Positions 51,503 to 59,710 of a DNA stretch of 64,000 nt are shown here, piece after piece; positions within the stretch are counted from its first letter, which is position 1; each line of letters starts with the position of its first letter. The notes below the pieces were generated by a model that was not told where the DNA came from, ran no database searches, and saw nothing but the letters and a program-made list of their open reading frames with translations. The stretch lies in the NCBI RefSeq assembly GCF_963675455.1, contig NZ_OY776217.1, positions 2,404,001 through 2,468,000 on the forward strand. The letters are read 5' to 3'. The position numbers were made by a program, and so were the translations under genes. This stretch comes from Emcibacter sp. GTDB lineage: Bacteria; Pseudomonadota; Alphaproteobacteria; Sphingomonadales; Emcibacteraceae.

Positions 51503-52357
51503 ATGTCTGTCGAAAAAGATGTTGTTTATCATTCCGTGAACGGCCGTGAACTGAAGGTCGATTTGTACCGGCCTGAAGGGGATGCAATACCTACTCGGAC
51601 GGCTGTCGTGTTAATACATGGCGGCGGCTGGATTCTGGGTGAACGCGGGATGATGGCGCCGCTTGCTTCCCAGTTTGCAGCGCAGGGTTTCCTGGCGGCA
51701 GCTGTTGAATACCGGCTGGTGCGTGAAGCTGCCTGGCCGGCGCAGCTCGACGACGTGACAACAGCGGTGCGCTGGATTGCAGACAATGCGGGTGATCTTG
51801 GCATTGATGCTGATCGCATCGTTGTCGCCGGTGCTTCTGCCGGTGGTCATCTTGCTCTGATGGCGGCAGTTGAACTCAATAAGGAGTCCAAAGTAGCTGC
51901 AGTTCTTTCGCTCTTCTCCGCTAGTGAGCTCACGGTCTCTCAAGCTCATGAAAAGGGCAAATTCAATGCGGCCATGCTTCTTGGTCCTGATGCGAGCGAT
52001 GACGCCGTAACTGCAGCGAGCCCCTATTATCAGGTTGGTGCAGGGTTCCCGCCGGTTTTCGTCCTGCACGGAGCCAAAGACTGGCTGATCGACCCGGTAG
52101 CAAGCCTGCGTCTTTATGAAAAGCTCAACGATCTCGGTGTCACCGCAGAACTGCATATTGTCGCAGACGCCATTCACGAATTTATTGAAGAGCCGGGCAT
52201 GACCGGCCCGATGGTCGCCGAAATTGCGCTGTTCCTGAACCGGGTCCTCATCGAGCCGGAGAAATGGGCTGCGGAAACAGAGGAGCACAACATCTTTGCC
52301 AAGGGCCCCGAAGCATTGCAGGCGATGATGGCTCAGTTGCTTGAACAGACATCATAA
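51503..52357 (+). CDS. Alpha/beta hydrolase, hormone-sensitive-lipase type
   Basis: A 284-residue esterase: oxyanion HGGG at 39-42, nucleophile S112 in GASAGG, and later KDWLID and DAIHEF that provide Asp and His. Such enzymes open short-chain or aryl esters and lactones. It lies between the luciferase-like gene and ligAB. If the flavin enzyme acts as a Baeyer-Villiger oxygenase, this esterase would open its ester product; that link is inference. Stop is 30 bp before the ligA start. Confidence 0.88.
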   Translation: MSVEKDVVYHSVNGRELKVDLYRPEGDAIPTRTAVVLIHGGGWILGERGMMAPLASQFAAQGFLAAAVEYRLVREAAWPAQLDDVTTAVRWIADNAGDLGIDADRIVVAGASAGGHLALMAAVELNKESKVAAVLSLFSASELTVSQAHEKGKFNAAMLLGPDASDDAVTAASPYYQVGAGFPPVFVLHGAKDWLIDPVASLRLYEKLNDLGVTAELHIVADAIHEFIEEPGMTGPMVAEIALFLNRVLIEPEKWAAETEEHNIFAKGPEALQAMMAQLLEQTS

Positions 52358-52387
52358 GGCAAGCCGGACCGATTGAAGGAGGATATC

Positions 52388-52651
52388 ATGAGCGCGAATG
52401 CTTTGGAGAAAGCTCTTTGGCAGATGTATCTTGTACCCGGGGATGTGGAACGTTTCCGGTCGGATGCGGAAGGCTATGCCAGTGAATTCCGTCTTGACGA
52501 CAAGGAGCGCAGGGCGCTGACGTCCGTTGATGTGATGGCGCTGATGGACCAGGGGGCCAATGCGCTTCTGGTGCTGATGGCCTTCCAGACCATCTACGGT
52601 CCGGAACGGCTGCATGATTATTTTGACATCGTAAATGCGCCGGCGGCGTAG
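52388..52651 (+). CDS. LigA-like small subunit of class III extradiol dioxygenase, copy 3
   Basis: An 87-residue subunit identical in DNA and protein to 18020-18283. It is expressed here from a different promoter set (promoter 6), so the same dioxygenase can be induced under two programmes. ATG 52388 behind AAGGAGGATATC. Confidence 0.9.
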   Translation: MSANALEKALWQMYLVPGDVERFRSDAEGYASEFRLDDKERRALTSVDVMALMDQGANALLVLMAFQTIYGPERLHDYFDIVNAPAA

Positions 52652-52697
52652 CAGGAAATTATAGCCGCACCCGGCAGGCAAAAGAGAGAGTGAGATT

Positions 52698-53528
52698 ATG
52701 GCAGAGTTGATAGGTGGTTTCCTGATGCCGCATGTGCCGTCGATCCCGACCGGCGGATATGGTGAAGAGCCCTGGCAGAAAGAGGCATCCGACAAGGCCT
52801 TTGCCTTTATCTCGCAACGGGTCGAGGAGCTCGGGGCGGATACGGTGATCATCATTGGCGATGACCATTATGAGAATTTCGGCCCGCACTGCATTCCGAG
52901 CTGCCTGATTGCGACCGGTGATGTGGGGGTTTCGGCCCATGCGCAGACGCTGGGCCTGGCCGGGGATGCGATCCCGAACAACGAGCCACTGGCCCAGCAT
53001 ATCCTGGAGACAGGTTATAAAGAAGGCATTGACTGGTCCTTTGCCAAGGCGCTGGATGTTGACCATTCTGTGGCCATTCCCTATCACATGTCATTGAAAC
53101 GGCTTGGGGTGAAGGCGATCCCGATTTATCTGAACTGTGTTGTAGAGCCGCTGATCCGAAGCCGCCGGGCTTATGAGATCGGCCGGAGCATCCGCCATGC
53201 GGTTGAGAGCTGGTCCGGGACTGAGCGGGTTGCGGTGTTCGGCACCGGCGGCATCAGCCATTGGGTCGGCGGCCCGGGCATGGGCGTTGTCAACGAGGCG
53301 TTTGACCGCAAGATCCTGGAGATGGTGGAGCAGGGCGATATTGACGGCCTGATTGCGCTGCCTGACGAGATGGTTCTGGAGAAGGCCGGCAACGGGGCGC
53401 TGGAGATCAAGAACTGGATCTGTGCCCTGGGCATCATGGAAGGCGCCAAAGCGGAAACCATCGCCTATGAGCCGATCCCGACCTGGGTCACCGGCTGCGG
53501 CTTCGCCGAGCTCAAGCCGGCAGCCTGA
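52698..53528 (+). CDS. LigB-like catalytic subunit of class III extradiol dioxygenase, copy 3
   Basis: A 276-residue protein identical to the one at 18330-19160, with H12, H57, GTGGISHWVG and LEIKNWICALG. All four DNA differences from the first copy lie in this gene and change no residue. Unlike copy 1, it is followed by a membrane protein gene rather than ribBA. Confidence 0.92.
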   Translation: MAELIGGFLMPHVPSIPTGGYGEEPWQKEASDKAFAFISQRVEELGADTVIIIGDDHYENFGPHCIPSCLIATGDVGVSAHAQTLGLAGDAIPNNEPLAQHILETGYKEGIDWSFAKALDVDHSVAIPYHMSLKRLGVKAIPIYLNCVVEPLIRSRRAYEIGRSIRHAVESWSGTERVAVFGTGGISHWVGGPGMGVVNEAFDRKILEMVEQGDIDGLIALPDEMVLEKAGNGALEIKNWICALGIMEGAKAETIAYEPIPTWVTGCGFAELKPAA

Positions 53529-53568
53529 GAAGAGGAAAAGAAAAACAACAAGGGGAAAGGGAGACAAG

Positions 53569-54003
53569 ATGCAAGCCAGTAAGACAATGAGTTTGAGCGT
53601 ACATGTGTTGCGCACTATTTTCGGGGCGTGGAACCTGTTCTTCGGTCTGGTGTTTTTCTTTGAATTTATTCCGCAGCCCATGGGGCATGGCGAGATGACG
53701 CCATATCTGAACCAGACCCTGATCGACACCCACCTGTTTCATGTGGTCAAGGTGATTGAAATCATCGTGGGTATCCTGCTGCTGACCAACAGGGCTGTAC
53801 CTCTGGCGCTTTGCGTCTATTTCCCTGTTACCGTCGTGATTTATATCGTGAACATGTATCTGGAAGAGTTTGCTGCCGGTCCCTTTATAGCAGCAATCTA
53901 TCTGGCTGTTCATCTGTTCCTGTTCTGGGCCTATCGCAGTTATTACCTGCCCATGCTGGTCTGGCGGGCACAGATCAATCCCCTCAAATCCGGGGATCGT
54001 TGA
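53569..54003 (+). CDS. Four-helix membrane protein (DoxX-like)
   Basis: A 144-residue inner-membrane protein with about four hydrophobic spans: residues 12-32, 58-76, 80-98 and 105-125. It lacks a clear catalytic motif. The size and topology resemble DoxX/DUF-type proteins, which have been linked to quinone or thiol redox. ATG 53569 follows GGGAG. Last or next-to-last gene of the TauD2 operon; function unknown. Confidence 0.75.
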   Translation: MQASKTMSLSVHVLRTIFGAWNLFFGLVFFFEFIPQPMGHGEMTPYLNQTLIDTHLFHVVKVIEIIVGILLLTNRAVPLALCVYFPVTVVIYIVNMYLEEFAAGPFIAAIYLAVHLFLFWAYRSYYLPMLVWRAQINPLKSGDR

Positions 54004-54077
54004 ACCAACTGTTCAAAATGGTCTTATTCTGGCTATACTGTCTCATCACCTGACTGCGACAATGGAGTAGGGCTGCC

Positions 54078-54497
54078 TTGAAGCCACCTGAAGTCTCTGG
54101 ACTGGATCATATCGTCCTGATCACCGACAATATGCCGGGAATGATCGAATTTTACGGCACTGTTCTGGGCTGCCCGGTAGAACGGGAGTTGAAGGAATTC
54201 GGGCTTGTCCAGATAAGGGCGGGAAAGGCCCTGGTTGACCTGCAGGAAAGTAAATATGCCGCCAACGGACCGGGAACCGATTTCAGGCGGAATATGGAAC
54301 ATTTTTGCCTGACGCTGAAAGTATGGGATGAAGATGCGCTGATAGCGCACCTGCGGGCCTGTAACATTTCCTGTGACGCACCGGCCCGTCGTTATGGGGC
54401 AGAAGGTTATGGTCCTTCCATTTATATCAACGATCCGGATGGCAATAGAATTGAGCTCAAGGGGCCGGCAGAAGAGGGGGCGTCCGGCGCCGGTTAG
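54078..54497 (+). CDS. VOC-superfamily protein (glyoxalase-like)
   Basis: A 139-residue single-domain VOC protein starting at TTG 54078 behind GGAGTAGGG. It shows GLDHIVLITDNMPGMIEFYGTVLG in parts, a middle HFCLTLKV and terminal DPDGNRIELKG, giving the usual His and Glu metal ligands. Relatives include fosfomycin-resistance proteins and small ring-cleavage or isomerase enzymes. In this context it probably acts on a ring-cleavage intermediate. It converges with the EmrB gene. Confidence 0.83.
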   Translation: MKPPEVSGLDHIVLITDNMPGMIEFYGTVLGCPVERELKEFGLVQIRAGKALVDLQESKYAANGPGTDFRRNMEHFCLTLKVWDEDALIAHLRACNISCDAPARRYGAEGYGPSIYINDPDGNRIELKGPAEEGASGAG

Positions 54498-54568
54498 TTT
54501 TGACCGGCTTTTTGTTCGGCCCTGTTCTCTGGTATAGGGGTGCCCGAGTGCCTGTCGATTGAATTTGA

Positions 54569-56122
54569 TCAGTCGACAATCATCTCAGCGGCTTCCGCGG
54601 TGTCAACTGTTCTCAGGTGGTCGGCTTTTTTCAGGAACAAAACGAGAGGGGACGCCAATATTGTCACGATCATCAGAAGATAGAAGTCGTTAAGATAGGC
54701 AATGGTCGCCGCTTGGCGTGTCACTTCTGCATTCAGCGCGATGATGCCGCTTTCAAAATGCCATTCCCAGTTCAACGGCAGGGAAGGCTGGAAAAATGCC
54801 GCCCGAAACGGGGTAATATTCTCCGCAAGAATGGCATGGTTTGCCTGAGTGCCCCTGGCCAGCATGGTGACCAGGATAGAAATGCCGATACTGCTGCCGA
54901 TATTTCGGATCAGATTTGCAATTGATGTGCCTTCGGTCCGTAATTTTGGATCCAGTGTGGCGAAAGCCGCCATATTCAGGGGAACAATGATAAACCCCAT
55001 TCCAATACCTTGTATAATGCCGGTCCAGATGATGGCGTTACTGGAGACTTCCGTTGTAAAGCGGCTCATTTCCCACAATGAAAGGATAATCAGGAACTGG
55101 CCAATCAGAAGTAACAGCCGGAGATCCAGTTTTGATACAAGCCGTCCCGTCAGGATTAAACCTATCATGGTTCCCACTCCCCGGGGCGCCAGCAGATATC
55201 CCACCATCAGGACGGGGTAGCCCATCAGGTTTTGCAGAAACGGCGGCATCAGGGCCATGGTCGCAAGTAAAAGAATTCCGACATAAAACAGGATAAACAG
55301 GCCGACGACAAAGTTCCTGTCCTTGAAGAGACGGGGGTCCAGGAAGGGATGGTCAACCGTATACATCTGGACAAGGAACATATAGAAAAAAACAAGGGCC
55401 AGAGTTGCTTCAACGATTATCTCAGCCGATGAAAACCAGTTCTGGGACTCTCCCCGGTCCAGCATAAGCTGCAGGGCGCCAATGGAAAGACTGAGCAGGG
55501 CAAATCCAAGGAAATCAAACTTTCTTGGTTTTTCCTTCTCGCTTTCCTGCATAAAAGTAATCATTCCCGCCAGTGCGAGAAGGCCGATGGGCAGGTTTAT
55601 AAAAAATACCCATCGCCAGTTGTAATATTCCGTGAGATAGCCGCCAAGGGTCGGGCCGAGAATTGGGCCCAGCATAATACCAATGCCCCATATTGTCATC
55701 GCGCTGCCGTGTTTTTCCTTTGGATACATATTCAGCATCATGGTCTGACTGAGAGGGATCAGGGCGGCGCCAAAGGCTCCCTGTAACAGTCTGAAGAATA
55801 TGATCTGTGACAGGGATGTGGCCAGTCCGCACAGCATGGAGGCAATTGTAAAGCCGCAGACGGAAATGATGAATAAACGCTTGTAGCCGATACGGGAGGC
55901 GATAGCTGCCGTCGGTGGAATCATAATGGCTGAGGTGACGAGATAGGAAGTCAGGACCCAGGACATCTGGTCCTGTGTTGCCGACATACTGCCCTGCATA
56001 TGGGGCAGGGCTACATTGGCGATAGTCGTATCCAGCGCCTGGATGATGGTGGCCAGCATGATGGAGACCACGACCAGGCCACGCTGGACGGGAGTGTAAC
56101 TATCTGACTGGACATCATTCAT
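54569..56122 (-). CDS. emrB: DHA2-family multidrug efflux transporter (EmrB-like)
   Basis: A 517-residue inner-membrane transporter with about 14 hydrophobic spans. The N-terminal LDTTIANVALPHMQGSM and the later GPILGPTLGGYL are DHA2 motifs. It pairs with a membrane-fusion protein encoded 4 bp upstream (overlapping ATGA) to expel hydrophobic acids and phenols. In this island it probably protects against pathway substrates or intermediates. The outer-membrane channel gene is not present here. Confidence 0.92.
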   Translation of the reverse strand: MNDVQSDSYTPVQRGLVVVSIMLATIIQALDTTIANVALPHMQGSMSATQDQMSWVLTSYLVTSAIMIPPTAAIASRIGYKRLFIISVCGFTIASMLCGLATSLSQIIFFRLLQGAFGAALIPLSQTMMLNMYPKEKHGSAMTIWGIGIMLGPILGPTLGGYLTEYYNWRWVFFINLPIGLLALAGMITFMQESEKEKPRKFDFLGFALLSLSIGALQLMLDRGESQNWFSSAEIIVEATLALVFFYMFLVQMYTVDHPFLDPRLFKDRNFVVGLFILFYVGILLLATMALMPPFLQNLMGYPVLMVGYLLAPRGVGTMIGLILTGRLVSKLDLRLLLLIGQFLIILSLWEMSRFTTEVSSNAIIWTGIIQGIGMGFIIVPLNMAAFATLDPKLRTEGTSIANLIRNIGSSIGISILVTMLARGTQANHAILAENITPFRAAFFQPSLPLNWEWHFESGIIALNAEVTRQAATIAYLNDFYLLMIVTILASPLVLFLKKADHLRTVDTAEAAEMIVD

Positions 56123-57252
56123 GAGCCGCTTTTTGCCTCTGCGGTCTGAAAGGTGGTTTCCTCTGATCCCTGAAACATGGCGGAGATAATTTGTCCGAGA
56201 CTGCGCTTGCGACCTGTGTCGATCTCCACCGTTGTACTCATGCCGGACCGCAGGACGGCTTCCCTGTCGCCAGTTTCCAGGGCAATGCGGACGGGGATGC
56301 GTTGTACCACCTTGACCCAGTTGCCGGTGGCATTCTGGGCCGGAATAATGGAGAATTCGGCACCGGTTGCCTGGGCCAGGCTTTCTACTTTGCCGCGCCA
56401 GACCAGGTTTGGATAGGTATCCACATGGATTTTTACATCCTGGCCGGGCCGCACATTGGTCAGGTCGGTTTCCTTGAAATTGGCCACAACCCAGAAGTCC
56501 CGGTTGTTGACCAGGGTCATGACCGGGCTGCTAAGGGCGCCGCTTCCGATTACCTGCTGGCCCACTTGCGGCGCGCTGCTGGCAATGCCGTCAAAGGGTG
56601 CACGGACAACAGTCCGGTCCAGGTCCAGCTGGGCCCGGTCAAGAGTTGCCTTGGCAGCAAGAAAGCGGGGGTGTTGTTCCGGCGCGATGTCCGGGTCTCC
56701 GGCAAGGTCTGCCAGTACCTCGGCTCTTTCGCTCTCAATGACCTTTATTTTAACCACGGCCGCATCATAGGCGTGCTTTGCGGTGTCATAGCTATTTTGG
56801 GAAATATTGCGGGATGCAACAAGCTCTCTTTGTCTGTCCAGGACTGTTTTGGCATAGGCAAGATCTGTCCCGGCCAGTTCCAACTCATCCTGCTTTTGCC
56901 GGTAAATTGCTTTCAGTCCGGCGATGTCGTCACGCACCCGTTTGAGCCCGGCTTCCTGTTCCTCGGCGGCAATGCGATAGGGACGGTCATCGATGCGAAA
57001 CAATATGTCGCCTCTTTTGACCTGCTGGTTTTCACGTATCGGGACGGCGGTGACAGGGCCCGAGACTTCTGCGGTGATCATCAGCTTGTCGGATTTTACG
57101 TAGGCGTTTTCGGTTTCCACATAACGCCCGCCGGACAGATAAATTGCGCCACCGATGAAAATGGTGAACACAGGGCCAAGGACAAGCAGGATAAAGCGGA
57201 GCTTTGCCTTGCGTTGTTTTTTCTGATCTTTTGGGGACCCGTTTTTAGTCAT
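56119..57252 (-). CDS. emrA: HlyD/EmrA-type membrane-fusion protein
   Basis: A 377-residue periplasmic adaptor. A basic N-terminus with one membrane span (about 17-37) is followed by a lipoyl half-motif, a coiled-coil hairpin (about 90-190), and a beta-barrel domain. The start ATG 57252 overlaps the MarR stop by 8 bp; a longer start at 57303 would lie inside marR. Its stop overlaps the EmrB start by 4 bp. It links the EmrB pump to an outer-membrane channel. Confidence 0.92.
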   Translation of the reverse strand: MTKNGSPKDQKKQRKAKLRFILLVLGPVFTIFIGGAIYLSGGRYVETENAYVKSDKLMITAEVSGPVTAVPIRENQQVKRGDILFRIDDRPYRIAAEEQEAGLKRVRDDIAGLKAIYRQKQDELELAGTDLAYAKTVLDRQRELVASRNISQNSYDTAKHAYDAAVVKIKVIESERAEVLADLAGDPDIAPEQHPRFLAAKATLDRAQLDLDRTVVRAPFDGIASSAPQVGQQVIGSGALSSPVMTLVNNRDFWVVANFKETDLTNVRPGQDVKIHVDTYPNLVWRGKVESLAQATGAEFSIIPAQNATGNWVKVVQRIPVRIALETGDREAVLRSGMSTTVEIDTGRKRSLGQIISAMFQGSEETTFQTAEAKSGS

Positions 57253-57724
57253 CTTTATTGATTTTCCTGTCAGTTGCCTGTTCCGGGGAAAGGCATTCAG
57301 CATCCAGTAGATTTTGTTTAATGTGGCTAAGTTTCTGTAGCAGCGCGGTTTTTTCTTTTTCCGAAAAACCTGCCAGCGCCACTTCTTTGGTTTCTGCCAA
57401 CAGGGGCTGCACTTCTTTGAGAAGAGGTTGAGCCTTTTCCGTCAGATAAATCCTGAAGGCCCGCCGGTCATCGGGGTCCCGGCGCCGGTCAACAAGGCCG
57501 GCGTTCTGCAGGCTGTCGATCAGGCGGGCGAGGGTGATGGGTTGAATCTCCATGCTTTCCGCCAGAGTGACCTGTTTCACACCTTCCTGCCGGAAGATTC
57601 TAAACAAGGTCATCCATTGGCCCTGCGAAAGTCCCAGTTTCTGGGCGCGACGTGTGAAGTTCCGCCGCAACAGGCGGGAGACGTCGGTCATCAGAAAGCC
57701 AATACTTGTGTCAGGATCGGTCAT
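57245..57724 (-). CDS. MarR-family transcriptional regulator
   Basis: A 159-residue winged-helix dimer protein: DVSRLLRRNFTRRAQKLG, LAESMEIQPITLARLIDSLQ (recognition helix) and the wing DRRRDPDDRRAFRIYLT. It is first in a marR-emrA-emrB operon and probably represses it until a phenolic ligand binds. The AT-rich inverted repeat at 57753-57783 just upstream is the likely operator. Confidence 0.92.
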   Translation of the reverse strand: MTDPDTSIGFLMTDVSRLLRRNFTRRAQKLGLSQGQWMTLFRIFRQEGVKQVTLAESMEIQPITLARLIDSLQNAGLVDRRRDPDDRRAFRIYLTEKAQPLLKEVQPLLAETKEVALAGFSEKEKTALLQKLSHIKQNLLDAECLSPEQATDRKINKDD

Positions 57725-57752
57725 AGGGTTTCTTTACTCCTCTGGCATTAAT

Positions 57753-57783
57753 ATATGCTTTAAGTATTATAAGTAAAGTATAT
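57753..57783 (-). promoter_or_regulatory. Imperfect inverted repeat, MarR operator candidate
   Basis: ATATGCTTTAAGTA and TAAGTAAAGTATAT pair at 11 of 14 positions, centred near 57768. A TATAAT on the minus strand lies inside, so binding would block the marR-emrAB promoter. Confidence 0.5.
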
Positions 57784-57940
57784 TATATTGAGTGGTTATA
57801 TTATTTGGCTTTATTGCGGACATTTATTGTCAAGAACAGGCGGGTTCGTCCTGGCGGCCTGAATTTGGTTTATTTAAAAACTGTCCCAAAATACTGAACT
57901 TGATGTATTGTCGGTGCCGCAACAGAGAGTAAAAGCGAGA

Positions 57941-59254
57941 ATGAGTAATCCAAATATTATCAGAGAGCGCATAGACAACGGTCCTGTAACACCGACTATG
58001 CTGCTTGTTGTGGCCATCGGATTCCTGCTCAGCCTGGTAGATGGTTTTGATGTTATTGCAATGTCGGTTTCCGCGCCTTACCTGAGTGTTGAATGGGGCG
58101 TTTCCAGGGCTGAACTGGGACCGATTTTTTCTGCCGCGTTGATTGGTATGGCGGTAGGCGCCGCTCTTCTGGCTCCCTTTGCGGATAAATATGGCAGACG
58201 GCTGATTTTGCTTTTGGCCACCATCAGCATCGGTATATCCATGATTGTGACGGGGCTGCTGCCCAAGTCCATCATTCTGCTGGTGATTGTACGCTTTATT
58301 GCAGGTCTGGGCGTGGGGGTTATTTTTGCCAATGCCGCGACCATTGCCTCGGAATTTGCCCCGGCACGTTATAAGCACATCGCGGTCACCACGGCCATTA
58401 TGGGCTATGCTTCCGGTGCAACGGTCGTGGGGCCGGTGGCCAATATGATTATCCCGGCTCAGGGATGGGAAATGCTGTTTATTTACGGCGGTATTGCCAC
58501 TCTCATTATGGGCGCGTTTATTCATTTCAGCATGCCTGAATCTGTTGATTATCTTGCCTCCAGGAAAGAAAACAGGGAGGCCAATCTCGTTAAGATCAAT
58601 GAAATTCTGAAACGCCTTAAACGTGAACCCATTGACGAGATTCCCGAGCACGCCGAAGCGGCACATCTTAAAGCCGCCAGTGTAAAAAGCATCCTCAATG
58701 ACGACTTCAGGGGGCAGACCCTGGCGCTCTGGACCACCTATTTTATGGGTTTTATGACTCTTTATTTCCTGTTGTCCTGGATACCGACCTTGTTTGTGGA
58801 CAGTGGCTACGAACGCTCCGCCGGTATTGACGCGCTCAGCTATTTTAACCTTGGCGCAGTTGTCGGGATTATCGCTATCGGGCTGATCGCCACCAAGATA
58901 AAACTTGCCAAACCCATCGCTTTGTTCTTTTTGGGCTCCGCCATTTTCCTCATCTATGTCTATTTCGACCAGCCGAAGGCTCTGTTGGCTCTCAACACCC
59001 TGATCTTTATCATCGGGTTCCTGTTGCAGGGGGCTTTTACCGCGCTATACGCTCTTGCGGCTCACATCTATCCGACAAAGGTCAGGGCGACGGGGGTAGG
59101 GTGGGCAGCCGGCCTCGGCCGGGTTGGCGCTATTGTTGCCCCGATTATCGCAGGGCTGCTGACCGCCAGTGGCTGGGATATGCATGGACTTTTTCTCCTG
59201 TTTTCAGTTCCCCTGCTGATCGCAGCTGCCATGGTGGCCCGTTTTAAGGTTTAA
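57941..59254 (+). CDS. MFS transporter, aromatic acid:H+ symporter (AAHS) type
   Basis: A 437-residue, 12-helix transporter. The AAHS signature DGFDVIAMS in the first helix and GMAVGAALLAPFADKYGRR in loop 2-3 match PcaK/BenK/GalP-like importers. It should bring a carboxylated aromatic (benzoate, protocatechuate or similar) across the inner membrane with protons. ATG 57941 behind GAGAG is preferred to TTG 57908. It is divergent from the MarR-EmrAB operon, so import and export genes share a control region. Confidence 0.9.
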   Translation: MSNPNIIRERIDNGPVTPTMLLVVAIGFLLSLVDGFDVIAMSVSAPYLSVEWGVSRAELGPIFSAALIGMAVGAALLAPFADKYGRRLILLLATISIGISMIVTGLLPKSIILLVIVRFIAGLGVGVIFANAATIASEFAPARYKHIAVTTAIMGYASGATVVGPVANMIIPAQGWEMLFIYGGIATLIMGAFIHFSMPESVDYLASRKENREANLVKINEILKRLKREPIDEIPEHAEAAHLKAASVKSILNDDFRGQTLALWTTYFMGFMTLYFLLSWIPTLFVDSGYERSAGIDALSYFNLGAVVGIIAIGLIATKIKLAKPIALFFLGSAIFLIYVYFDQPKALLALNTLIFIIGFLLQGAFTALYALAAHIYPTKVRATGVGWAAGLGRVGAIVAPIIAGLLTASGWDMHGLFLLFSVPLLIAAAMVARFKV

Positions 59255-59375
59255 GTGCTTCTCCGGACGGGCATGAGGTGATTTTCGCACATTTTTCCAG
59301 AAATGACCGGATATCCTTCACCGTCTTTTCCGCGCTGCCTTCTTTAGGATTTTTGAGTATATGTTTTCGTGTCAT
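59244..59375 (-). other. Small open frame of 43 codons, doubtful
   Basis: ATG 59375 lies behind GAAGGAACG on the minus strand, and the frame encodes a basic, helical-looking peptide (VKDIRSFLEKCAKI). It overlaps the last 11 bp of the transporter gene. It resembles nothing recognised; it may be chance or a remnant, like the propeller fragment beside it. Confidence 0.2.
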
Positions 59376-59452
59376 TTTCGTTCCTTCGTCACTTCGATAG
59401 ACCCGAAAACATCACCTTAGGCAAGAACCTTGATTTGTCCAACTAGATCTGA

Positions 59453-59710
59453 CGGGGAACAGGCAAACGTGTTTTTATTTCCAACGGACGGGATGCTACG
59501 GTTTCCGCAATTGATACGGAAACCAACGAAATTATAGCAACTATTCCGGTTGGCAAGCGTCCCTGGAATATGGCAATTTCCCCTTCCGGGAGAAAGCTTT
59601 ATGTAGCCAATGGCCGCTCAAACAGTGTATCTGTCATTGATACCAATACTTTTAAAAATATTCAGAATATAGAGGTAGGAATTCGCCCATGGGGTGTCGT
59701 CATAAAATGA
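59453..59710 (+). pseudogene. Remnant of a YVTN beta-propeller protein
   Basis: An open frame of 85 codons without a start, preceded in frame by TGA. It encodes the last two blades of a YVTN/PQQ-associated propeller: GKRVFISNGRDATVSAIDT, IPVGKRPWNMAISPSGRKL, YVANGRSNSVSVIDT and VGIRPWGVVIK. Full-length relatives have about 300-350 residues and seven blades, often beside PQQ-dependent alcohol dehydrogenases. The missing front part shows deletion. Its stop overlaps the receptor start as ATGA, so the two genes were once translationally coupled. Confidence 0.82.

Larger units (their letters stand above)
52367..53530 (+). repeat. Duplicated ligAB block, copy 2 (1,164 bp)
   Basis: This is the counterpart of 17999-19162, offset 34,368 bp, with four silent differences at 52976, 52985, 52988 and 53126. 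Three fall within 13 bp. The left junction lies 9 bp after the esterase stop codon and the right junction 2 bp after the ligB stop. The flanks on both sides are unrelated to those of copy 1. Confidence 0.95.

Noticed and set aside
56191..57261. 356-codon plus-strand open frame opposite emrA
   Set aside because: The minus-strand EmrA protein is well supported by motifs and by overlaps with both neighbours.
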